Source of the DNA: SFTJ01 sp051871555
GTDB lineage: Bacteria > Bacteroidota > Bacteroidia > Bacteroidales > Muribaculaceae
Reading direction: 5' to 3'
Assembly (NCBI GenBank): GCA_051871555.1
Contig: JBJECZ010000158.1
Coordinates: 1-18,458, forward strand
Length of the DNA: 18,458 bases
The notes beneath the pieces are model-generated. The model was not told the origin of the DNA. It did no database searches and saw nothing but the letters and a program-made list of their open reading frames with translations. The translations under genes were made by a program, and so were the position numbers. Of this stretch, positions 8,261-15,152 are shown one piece after another (within the stretch, counting starts at the first letter, position 1; each line of letters starts with the position of its first letter).

Positions 8261-8796
8261 GAATCAATTACAAACGAACATTAGAAGATATAATAGCATC
8301 GGGGCGATTGCAAACAATGATAAAAGCCGACCGCCTTGTGCGAGAGTTCAACAGCTTGCCGCTCGTGGCGCAAGAAGAGCAGCTTCGCATCATCAAAGAG
8401 CTGTTTGGTAGTGTGGGCGATAAACCGAGCATATCGCAAGGATTCCGTTGCGACTTCGGCGAGAACATACATGTGGGCAACAATTTCTATGCAGGCTATA
8501 ATTGCACAATGCTCGACTATGCAGAGATTCGCATCGGCGACAATTGCCTGATAGGTCCAAACGTGGGTATCTACACAACAGGGCACAACCTTGCACCTGA
8601 GCACCGTTACGAATCAGGTTGGGCAGAACCTATCGTAATCGGCAACGATGTTTGGATAGGAGGCAATGCGTGCATTATGCCGGGAGTGACAATTGGCGAC
8701 GGGGCAGTGATTGCAGCAGGGTGTGTTGTCACCAAGAATGTTGATGCAAGAACTGTTGTTGGTGGCGTGCCAGGCAGAGTGATTAAACATATTTAA
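8257..8796 (+). CDS. Maltose/NodL-type hexapeptide-repeat O-acetyltransferase
   Basis: A 179-aa cytoplasmic sugar O-acetyltransferase of the Maa/NodL/LacA type, transferring acetyl from acetyl-CoA to a sugar hydroxyl. Residues 1-55 are the helical N-terminal part typical of this group (NYKRTLEDIIASGR). Residues about 66-175 form the left-handed beta-helix of hexapeptide repeats (IRIGDNCLIGPNVGIYT, PIVIGNDVWIGGNACIMPG, VTIGDGAVIAAGCVVTKNV), ending in the usual GVPGRVI. His110 in TTGHNL fits the catalytic His. The length is normal for the family. The acceptor sugar is not predictable. The gene sits inside a duplication of the rhaB 5' region, starts at the overlap with a truncated rhaB ORF, and appears lower in G+C with more A-ending codons than its neighbours. 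That pattern is consistent with separate acquisition, though composition was judged by eye. Confidence 0.93.
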   Translation: MRINYKRTLEDIIASGRLQTMIKADRLVREFNSLPLVAQEEQLRIIKELFGSVGDKPSISQGFRCDFGENIHVGNNFYAGYNCTMLDYAEIRIGDNCLIGPNVGIYTTGHNLAPEHRYESGWAEPIVIGNDVWIGGNACIMPGVTIGDGAVIAAGCVVTKNVDARTVVGGVPGRVIKHI

Positions 8797-9124
8797 TGAA
8801 ATAATTGCCACATTCGATACACCCGTACGGCTAAGCATGGCATCGCTGCAGGGCTCACACTTGTGGCGGCGGTTAATATTGCTAATGGACTGTTGGATAT
8901 AATAATTTTTTTTGTGGCGATAGCGGGGCATACGCTTGATTATGTGAATAATTATTGCGAACTTTAAGGCATCGTTTCGTAGGCAGGGCAGATAGGTGCG
9001 GGCGTTTTGCTCCATTGGAATGTGTGCTTTGCAGTGGCGGAATGGAGTGTTAGTTATTTACATGAACCCTTTTTTCGAGCGAGAACTAAACTGAGTTACA
9101 AAAAAATATAACAACCTTTTCGAT
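8797..9124. other. Intergenic region upstream of rhaB
   Basis: 328 bp with no gene and no clear terminator after the acetyltransferase. From about 8880 it matches the DNA before the truncated rhaB copy. The rhaB promoter should be here, but no convincing TAnnTTTG element was found. The stretch 8967-9060 is GC-rich and has no clear counterpart in the upstream copy. Without a visible terminator, read-through from the acetyltransferase into rhaB is possible. Confidence 0.5.
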
Positions 9125-9206
9125 ATGTATTTTGCAGTAGATTTAGGTGCCACCAGCGGTCGCACCATAGTGGGAAAACTTGAGGACGGCAAACTTGTGA
9201 TGCGCG
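8908..9206 (+). repeat. Direct repeat copy B (native rhaB upstream DNA and 5' end)
   Basis: Partner of 7981-8213. It contains the same 18-, 34- and 94-bp identical blocks, the last lying exactly 993 bp from its partner and the first two 927 bp away, so this copy carries 66 extra bases between the blocks. The shared short inverted sequence AGCG-7 nt-CGCT (8922-8936) keeps its stem while the loop differs from copy A. This copy leads into the full-length kinase gene and so is taken as the native one. Confidence 0.9.
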
Positions 9207-10585
9207 AACTCACACGTTTTTCCAACAACCTTATTGAGGTGAACGGACATTTCTATTGGGATATTTATGCGTTGTACAACGAGGTAGTGCGCGGCTTGAA
9301 AGAAGCTGTTGCACAGGGCTTGACAATAAGCAGTATAGGCATCGACACTTGGGGTGTTGACTTTGTGTGCGTGGCAGCCGATGGGTCGGTGAGCCAGCCG
9401 CTGAGCTATCGCGACCCTCACACGTTTGAGTCGATGGAGCTGTATATGCGCGATGTGATGCCTCGCAGCGAGTTATACGGCATTTCGGGCACCGAGATTA
9501 TCAATTTCAACAGCATATTTCAGCTTTATGCAATGAAGCTTGCCGGCAACTCGGCATTTCAAGGGGCGAAGAAATTCTTGTTCACACCCGACGCTCTGTC
9601 GTATATGCTCACGGGCGAGATGGTGTGTGAATACACCATTGCCAGCACTTCGGGCTTGCTCGATGCGCATAAGCGTGCATTCAGCCCACGCCTGCTTGAA
9701 TCGTTGGGCTTGAATGCCGACCAATTTGGCCGCATTGTTTTCCCCGGCGAGGTGGTGGGCACTCTCACACCGGCTTTGCAGCGCGCCACGGGATTAGGTG
9801 CAGTGCCGGTGGTGGCTGTTGCCGGACACGACACGGCATCGGCAATCGCTGCCATTCCTGCTAAGGATGAGAATTTCGCCTACCTGTCGAGCGGCACATG
9901 GTCGCTGATGGGCTTGGAGAGCAAGCATCCGGTGATTGACGATTATTCCTACAAATTTAATGTCACCAACGAGGGTGGCATCGACGGCACCATCTGCCTG
10001 CTGAAAAACGGTTGCGGAATGTGGATTTACGAGAGTTGTCGCCGCCAGTGGCGCGATGCTCCTACGGGTCACGGCGAGCTGATTGCAGCTGCCATGGCAA
10101 GCGAGCCGTTCCGCTCGTTCATCAACCCCGACGACGCTGTTTTTGCCAACCCCGACAGCATGCTCGACGCCATTGCCGACTACTGCCGTCGCACCGGGCA
10201 GCCTGTGCCCGAAGGCTACGGCGCCATTTGCCGATGCATCTTCGAGTCGATGGCGTTGCGCTATCGCCAGTTGATGGAAGGCCTGAAACCGATGTCCGAC
10301 CACCCGATTGAAGTGCTGCACGTGATAGGCGGCGGTTCGCTTAATGCTTGCCTCAACCAGTTCACCGCCAATTCGCTTGGCATTGAGGTGATAGCCGGTC
10401 CGCAGGAAGCCACTGCGCTGGGCAACATACTCATGCAGGCGCGTGCCGTGGGCGAGGTGGACGGTTTGTGGGCTATGCGAGCCATTGTTGACCGCAGCGT
10501 GGATGTGCGCCACTTCAAGCCAGCCGACGCCGAGGTGTGGAACGAGGCTTACGCCCGATTCTGCGCTGTCACTGCTAAGGCATAA
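9125..10585 (+). CDS. rhaB: Rhamnulokinase (FGGY family carbohydrate kinase)
   Basis: A 486-aa cytoplasmic kinase that phosphorylates L-rhamnulose to L-rhamnulose-1-phosphate with ATP. The FGGY_N domain (about 1-245) starts with the phosphate-binding DLGATSGR (6-13) and contains IGIDTWGVDF (71-80). AGHDT (Asp236) fits the catalytic base, at nearly the same position as in E. coli RhaB. The FGGY_C domain (about 250-445) has LSSGTWSLMG (254-263), CGMWIYESCRRQW, IGGGSLNACLNQFTAN (401-416) and EATALGNILMQA. The length is normal. No other rhamnose genes (isomerase, aldolase, transporter) are next to it in the window, and a terminator follows 20 bp after the stop, so it is monocistronic or shares only the acetyltransferase transcript. 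ATG 9125 gives the standard N-terminus MYFAVDLGATSGR. Its first 27 codons are duplicated upstream. Confidence 0.93.
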   Translation: MYFAVDLGATSGRTIVGKLEDGKLVMRELTRFSNNLIEVNGHFYWDIYALYNEVVRGLKEAVAQGLTISSIGIDTWGVDFVCVAADGSVSQPLSYRDPHTFESMELYMRDVMPRSELYGISGTEIINFNSIFQLYAMKLAGNSAFQGAKKFLFTPDALSYMLTGEMVCEYTIASTSGLLDAHKRAFSPRLLESLGLNADQFGRIVFPGEVVGTLTPALQRATGLGAVPVVAVAGHDTASAIAAIPAKDENFAYLSSGTWSLMGLESKHPVIDDYSYKFNVTNEGGIDGTICLLKNGCGMWIYESCRRQWRDAPTGHGELIAAAMASEPFRSFINPDDAVFANPDSMLDAIADYCRRTGQPVPEGYGAICRCIFESMALRYRQLMEGLKPMSDHPIEVLHVIGGGSLNACLNQFTANSLGIEVIAGPQEATALGNILMQARAVGEVDGLWAMRAIVDRSVDVRHFKPADAEVWNEAYARFCAVTAKA

Positions 10586-10605
10586 ATTTCACGACATATA
10601 ACATA

Positions 10606-10647
10606 AAAACAGGGGCTGCGTCGTGATTGCGACGCAGCCCCTGTTTT
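10606..10647. terminator. Bidirectional Rho-independent terminator between convergent genes
   Basis: A perfect 18-bp stem (AAAACAGGGGCTGCGTCG with its reverse complement) encloses a 6-nt loop (TGATTG). A-rich and T-rich ends make it a terminator on both strands. It lies between the rhaB stop and the stop of the convergent GHL10 gene at 10667, and should serve both. Confidence 0.93.
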
Positions 10648-10666
10648 AGCTGAGAATGATGCTATA

Positions 10667-13600
10667 TCAGCGCACCAGTTTTATTGTCTTGGTTTCGCCG
10701 TCTGCATGGCACACCACGATGTATATGCCGTGGGCAAGTGACGAAAGACTGAGTTCGGTGACGTTCTTGGCAGTAACCATGAGTCGGCTGTTGAGGTCGT
10801 AAACGTCAATGTCAGCTTTGTGCGACGATTGCACCGAGCCGGCAACGTAATTCACGGTCCACTCGTTGTGCTCGGTCACTACAATTGCATCGGTGTATAC
10901 CTGATGCTGAATCTTATAAGCAGCCAGTCCGTTGCTCGGCACATAGAAGTAGATGTTTTCGCTACTCTTCGACGAGTCGGTGCTGCTGGTCACCGTTTCG
11001 TGGTCGATTAACGCATCGGCGTAGAAGCTGTATTCCGAGCCCAAGCCGCCTTGCGGCACAGTCCATTTAGTGGCGAGTGAGCTGTAATCCCAGTTGCTGT
11101 TGGCTGTGGCGATGAGGAAGTCGTTAGGACCGCCGTAGTTGTTGCCGTCGCCGGTTTGATAAACGGGGTTGTTTGGATACACCATATAGTTGACCTTATT
11201 GTGGGTGAAGAACGCCAAGCCGTTGGCATATTCGTTTTCGGGGGTGGCAGTTGCCGCAGCATTGTCGAAGCTGTCGAGCATGTTTCCGGTGGTGAACGAG
11301 TAGCGTGCCGGCATTGTTGCAGCCGAGTTTACGTAGAATGTGTTTTCGTCAATCGGGAAGACGCGTATCGACAGGTTGTCGAAATCCGACGTCGACGGGT
11401 AAACGGCGTTGAGGGTTACTATTTCCGAAGTGATGTTCGAAGCCGAGTTAACTGTCCAGCGCACCACTTGGTTGGTTTTCGACAAACCGGCAAACACATA
11501 GAACGGGTAGGTGTTTACGTTGCCATAAACGGCACAGTGGTCCACGCGGCCGCCTCCGCTGTAGGTGAGCGAAGCCGCGAGAGTGGCGTCGCCAGTGGCT
11601 TTGTTGATGCTGTAAAGCTTCAGCGGAGCTGTCGACAGGTTGAGCGAGAGGTTCGACACAAGCAGGTTGCCTGCGTTGTCTTTGAGCACGTCGTTGCAGG
11701 GGAAATAGGAGCATTGCACGGTGCTTGGCAGCGCCAGACGGCTGATGAATTCGCCGGTGAGGGCGTTGTAGCGGTCGACGTAGCAGTCGGCGGTGCTGCT
11801 GTTGGCAGAGCGTGCCGAGAGATAGATGATGTTGTCAATCACGCACATACCGCGGTTGGTGCTCCATGTGGCATTGTCGGGCAGATTGTTGAAATCATTG
11901 TCGACCGAACGCACCCACAGGTTGGTGATAGACACCGATTCTTGGCTGTCGTAGGTTGCAGGGTCTTTCTTGATTTCGTATCCCGATTCGTTTCCGGCAA
12001 TCTGGAATGTGAATTTGCGGGCTTCGGAATCGGTGTCGATGCAACCGGCTTTCGAAGTGGTGACTTTCCAATAGTAGGTGCCTCGAGGCAGGTCGCTTTC
12101 GCTCACGGAGTATTGCACGGTGCTTCCCGAGGTGGTGAACCCGGTGGTAGCGTCGATGATGGCGTCGGTGAATTGCGACGAGGTCGACACCATCAGGCGG
12201 TAGCTGTCGGCAGCGACGGCTGTGAATGCAAAGGTGAATGCTTCGGTGATGGTGGCGTTGTTTGCAGGAGTCTTCAGCGTGACTTGCGGAGCTGCTTCGC
12301 GCTTAGGCGTGCTGAATGTCCAAGCCAGCGTGGCGGTTGTCTTGTAGCCGGTCTTGGTGGCGGTGATGCGCCAGTAGTAAGTGCCGTTGTAGCGCAGCTT
12401 GCTCATGTCAATGGTTGCGCTGGTGGCAGTGGTGGTTTGACTCAGCACGGTTTGCTCGAATGCAGCGTCGGAAGCGATTTCCATTTTATATGAAGCGCCG
12501 TCAACGCCTTTCCAGCTGAATGTGATTGATGCTTCGTCGGGCACGGTGGCTCCGTTGACAGGCGACGAGAGCGATAGCGGGCTGATGGCATCGAACTCGG
12601 CAGTGGTGAATTGAGCCACGTCGCTTGCAGCGTCTTCCTTGCCGGTTTGCGAGGTGATGATGTGCCAATAATATGTGGTGCTTTCGTTGAGGTCGCCTGC
12701 GTTGAGGCTAATGCTGTTTGCGGTGATGCCTGTTTTGTTTATCACTGGGTTTGAAATGTCGCTTGATTTGCTCACCTGCAAGGTGTAGGTGGCAGCATCG
12801 GCAGCCGCACTCCAAGTGAAAGTGACGGGTTGCTTAACCGTAGCGCCGCCAACCGGCGATGTGAGGGTGACTTTCTCGGCAGGAGTGACGTTGTCAGTGC
12901 TGTAGCGGGGCTCGTATTCGTTGCCGTAGCGGTCGAGGGCACACACGGCGTAGTAATAACCGCTCACCATTTCGGCGGGCAGATAGCAGTAGTTAGAATA
13001 GTATATGCCCACTAAATAGTCGGAGAGGATGCCGCCGTCGACGGTGCTCATTATGTTTGCCTTGCTTACGCTCGACGGAATGGCGTAAACCGTGTAACGG
13101 TAGCCGTCGCCCAACGTGTTCCAAAAGATGCCGCCGTTGGCATCGGGTGCGGTGCTCAGGTTGCTCACTTTGCCGGGGTCGGTGGCTGTTTTCCAAGTGA
13201 TTGCCGGTGGCAATGCCTTTTTCTGGAATTTGTTTGCCAACAGCCATTCGCCAATGCCCGAAACTATCTTGCCGCTGACTTTGTTGTGCGAATAGAGCAC
13301 GCAGCCCGGGGCGTTGTTCTGGGTGTAGTCGCGCGACAGTTGCACCTGTTTGCCCACTTCCTGAAAGTTAGATGTGGTGTTTGCCGAGCCGAGGAACGTG
13401 ATTGAGTGGCTGGCATAGTGGTGGCGTCCGAATTGCTTAGCCACCTTGCTCCACCAGTTGGTCATCGGTCCGAATGGGTTGGTGCTGTGGGTGGTTATCC
13501 AATAGAGTTGTGGTGAGATGTAGTCGATTGTGCCTTCTTTGAGCCATGCCACGGGGTCGGAGAAGATGCCGTCGTACTGCCAGTCGCTTGCCGAGCAATA

Positions 13601-14434
13601 GTTGCTGAGGGGCTCCACGCCGTGGCTGGCAGCCACCGACGAGTTTGAACAGGCGGCGCCGGCGGGCGAAATGCCGAATCGCACCCAAGGCTTGGTTGCT
13701 TGAATCATGTTGTAGACGTCAGCCACCATTTGGTTGACGTTCTTGCGGCGCCAGTCGCCCATGCTGAGTCCCGAGCCCGAGCTTTGCCACAGACTGTAGT
13801 CGTCGGCAGCCGATGTAGTGGGTATTCCGTTGGGATAGAAATAATCGTCGAACACCAGTCCGTCGACGTCGTAGTTGTTCACTATTTCGCGGCACACGTC
13901 AACGATGCGTTGGCGGGCAGCCGGAATGCCGGGGTTGAGGATGGTGGTGGTGCTGGTGGTTCCGTTGTTGTCGGACGACGAGGTGTAGCTCAGCAACCAT
14001 CCGTTGTTGATGATTTGTTGGTCTTGCGCGGTGCTCCAGTTTGTGCTCGTTGTCCAGCGGTAGGGGTTCACCCAAGCGTGACACTCAATGCCGCGCTTGT
14101 GGCACTCGGCAACGATATATTCCAGAGGGTCCCAACCGGGGTCGGAGCCGCGTGTGCCAGTGAGGTAGTGCGACCATGGTTCGTAGCTCGATTTATACAT
14201 GGCGTCGCACATCGAACGCACCTGAAAATAAATTGCATTGAAGCCGTCGGCTTGCAGTTGGTCGAGGTAGCCGTCCATTTCTGCTTTTTGCTCGGCTTGT
14301 ACTGAAGCCGAGGTTCCTTTGGTTGATGGCCAGTCGATGTTAGCGACAGTTGCAATCCATACCGCGCGAATCTCTCGTTTTTGGTATGTGTCGGCGCTTA
14401 TGCTGCTTGCGCCAAGCAATGTAATTGACAACAT
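10667..14434 (-). CDS. Second secreted GHL10 (DUF187) glycoside hydrolase, long form with Fn3, propeller-like region and sorting tail
   Basis: A second GHL10 hydrolase, clearly related to the one at 297-3077 (both share DAMYKSSYEPWS, YLTGTRG, DPGWDP and HAWVNPYR). From the in-frame ATG at 14434 it is 1255 aa: a short hydrophobic leader ending ASSISA, then the GHL10 domain (about residues 20-405) with the acidic motif YDVDGLVFDDYFYPN. Four Fn3-like modules follow (to about 825), then roughly 340 residues that look like a beta-propeller (NRGMCVIDNIIYLSAR, DVLKDNAGNLLVSNL). A T9SS type A-like tail ends in HGIYIVVCHADGETKTIKLVR. The open frame extends upstream to 14575, but that part is AT-rich and unlike a signal peptide. 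A better start, ATG 14458-14460 (MSLRRIF), lies one base out of frame before a T7 run; adding one T would restore a normal signal peptide. It is last in the leftward gene group. Confidence 0.9.
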   Translation of the reverse strand: MLSITLLGASSISADTYQKREIRAVWIATVANIDWPSTKGTSASVQAEQKAEMDGYLDQLQADGFNAIYFQVRSMCDAMYKSSYEPWSHYLTGTRGSDPGWDPLEYIVAECHKRGIECHAWVNPYRWTTSTNWSTAQDQQIINNGWLLSYTSSSDNNGTTSTTTILNPGIPAARQRIVDVCREIVNNYDVDGLVFDDYFYPNGIPTTSAADDYSLWQSSGSGLSMGDWRRKNVNQMVADVYNMIQATKPWVRFGISPAGAACSNSSVAASHGVEPLSNYCSASDWQYDGIFSDPVAWLKEGTIDYISPQLYWITTHSTNPFGPMTNWWSKVAKQFGRHHYASHSITFLGSANTTSNFQEVGKQVQLSRDYTQNNAPGCVLYSHNKVSGKIVSGIGEWLLANKFQKKALPPAITWKTATDPGKVSNLSTAPDANGGIFWNTLGDGYRYTVYAIPSSVSKANIMSTVDGGILSDYLVGIYYSNYCYLPAEMVSGYYYAVCALDRYGNEYEPRYSTDNVTPAEKVTLTSPVGGATVKQPVTFTWSAAADAATYTLQVSKSSDISNPVINKTGITANSISLNAGDLNESTTYYWHIITSQTGKEDAASDVAQFTTAEFDAISPLSLSSPVNGATVPDEASITFSWKGVDGASYKMEIASDAAFEQTVLSQTTTATSATIDMSKLRYNGTYYWRITATKTGYKTTATLAWTFSTPKREAAPQVTLKTPANNATITEAFTFAFTAVAADSYRLMVSTSSQFTDAIIDATTGFTTSGSTVQYSVSESDLPRGTYYWKVTTSKAGCIDTDSEARKFTFQIAGNESGYEIKKDPATYDSQESVSITNLWVRSVDNDFNNLPDNATWSTNRGMCVIDNIIYLSARSANSSTADCYVDRYNALTGEFISRLALPSTVQCSYFPCNDVLKDNAGNLLVSNLSLNLSTAPLKLYSINKATGDATLAASLTYSGGGRVDHCAVYGNVNTYPFYVFAGLSKTNQVVRWTVNSASNITSEIVTLNAVYPSTSDFDNLSIRVFPIDENTFYVNSAATMPARYSFTTGNMLDSFDNAAATATPENEYANGLAFFTHNKVNYMVYPNNPVYQTGDGNNYGGPNDFLIATANSNWDYSSLATKWTVPQGGLGSEYSFYADALIDHETVTSSTDSSKSSENIYFYVPSNGLAAYKIQHQVYTDAIVVTEHNEWTVNYVAGSVQSSHKADIDVYDLNSRLMVTAKNVTELSLSSLAHGIYIVVCHADGETKTIKLVR

Positions 14435-14437
14435 TGC

Positions 14438-14444
14438 AAAAAAA
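14438..14444 (-). repeat. Homopolymer T7 (minus strand) in the signal-peptide coding region
   Basis: Seven consecutive A on the + strand. Reading on the minus strand from ATG 14458-14460 gives MSLRRIF and then leaves the hydrolase frame; with eight T the frame would run MSLRRIFFAMLSITLLGAS, a textbook signal peptide. This is either a slippage site, a sequencing or assembly indel, or a coincidence upstream of the true start at 14434. Confidence 0.5.
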
Positions 14445-14490
14445 TCCTTCGTAGTGACATTGATTAACTGTTTATTGATTAATGGTATTG

Positions 14491-14498
14491 CGAATTTA
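14491..14498 (-). promoter_or_regulatory. Possible -7 promoter element of the second GHL10 gene
   Basis: On the minus strand TAAATTCG matches 7 of 8 positions of the Bacteroidetes -7 consensus TAnnTTTG. It lies about 30-57 bp before the candidate start codons, in AT-rich DNA after the HXXEE gene. A TTG lies about 16 bp further upstream, closer than the usual -33 spacing. It may let the hydrolase be transcribed apart from the upstream genes. Confidence 0.25.
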
Positions 14499-14627
14499 GT
14501 GAAATAATTTTTTACAATAATTAAACTTGATTGCTCAATTTGCTTGGCAGACTCGCGTTTAATGCTTTTTAACATTCGGTTTGGCTGTTATGCCGTATTT
14601 TATCGACGAAGCAGCGTTGAGGCGTTG

Positions 14628-15152
14628 CTATTGCTTAGGTTTGCTTAGCCTTAATGCTAATTTGTGGGCAAACAACAGATTGGCAATCACAAAAGCACAT
14701 CCGGCAATGCCCAGAACAATCATCTGCGCAATGGTTGCGACAAGGCTTATGCAATAAATGCCATAGGCGGCGAAGGGCAATATCAACATCGATGTGGCGA
14801 CTCCGGGAACGTAGGTTCGAAGCACGAGTGCTTGTGCGAGATGCACAATAAGGTGTATGGCAAATGCTATGAAAATTGCCATCCACACCTCTTTGCAATA
14901 GGGTGCGTCGGCAAGCACATATGCGGTGGCGGCAAGCAGCACCAGCAGCTCCTCTGCGGCTGCAATGGAGAACGCCTTGGTGTTGAGCATTGCCAAGTGG
15001 TTTATGATGCCTTTCATCGACGGGAAGCGTTGCTCCAGTTTGGCGCGGTTGCGCACCATCCAGTGATAGAAAAATGCAATTTCCTCGGCATCGTGAATCG
15101 CGAAAACAAAGGGTAGGGGTAGAACCAAGGCTAATATTGCTAATGCATTCAT
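14628..15152 (-). CDS. HXXEE-domain integral membrane protein
   Basis: A 174-aa very hydrophobic protein. Near the N-terminus is IHDAEEI (His20, Glu23, Glu24), the motif that names the HXXEE family, whose biochemical role is not established. About five membrane-spanning stretches are visible: around residues 2-18, 60-82, 88-110, 115-138 and 140-160. A second histidine pair (IHLIVHLAQ, near 99-107) lies in a membrane segment, so bound metal is conceivable but inferred. Its ATG overlaps the stop of the FAD oxidoreductase gene (ATGA at 15149-15152), indicating one transcript and probable translational coupling. Partnership with that oxidoreductase is suggested by position only. The length is typical for the family. 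Confidence 0.8.
   Translation of the reverse strand: MNALAILALVLPLPFVFAIHDAEEIAFFYHWMVRNRAKLEQRFPSMKGIINHLAMLNTKAFSIAAAEELLVLLAATAYVLADAPYCKEVWMAIFIAFAIHLIVHLAQALVLRTYVPGVATSMLILPFAAYGIYCISLVATIAQMIVLGIAGCAFVIANLLFAHKLALRLSKPKQ

Noticed and set aside
7765..9015. Two minus-strand frames (7765-8235 and 8614-9015) sharing the peptide FAIIIHIIKRM
   Set aside because: The shared peptide arises because both cross the duplicated intergenic block; outside it they do not match, and one overlaps the terminator while the other runs antisense to the acetyltransferase.
7981..9206. Insertion sequence or integron explanation for the acetyltransferase insertion
   Set aside because: No transposase, integrase, terminal inverted repeats or attC-like site is visible; the flanks are direct repeats of rhaB DNA.
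11156..12493. 445-codon + strand open frame within the second GHL10 gene
   Set aside because: Antisense shadow of Fn3 and propeller-like coding sequence; low-complexity Gly/Val/Arg composition and no domain.
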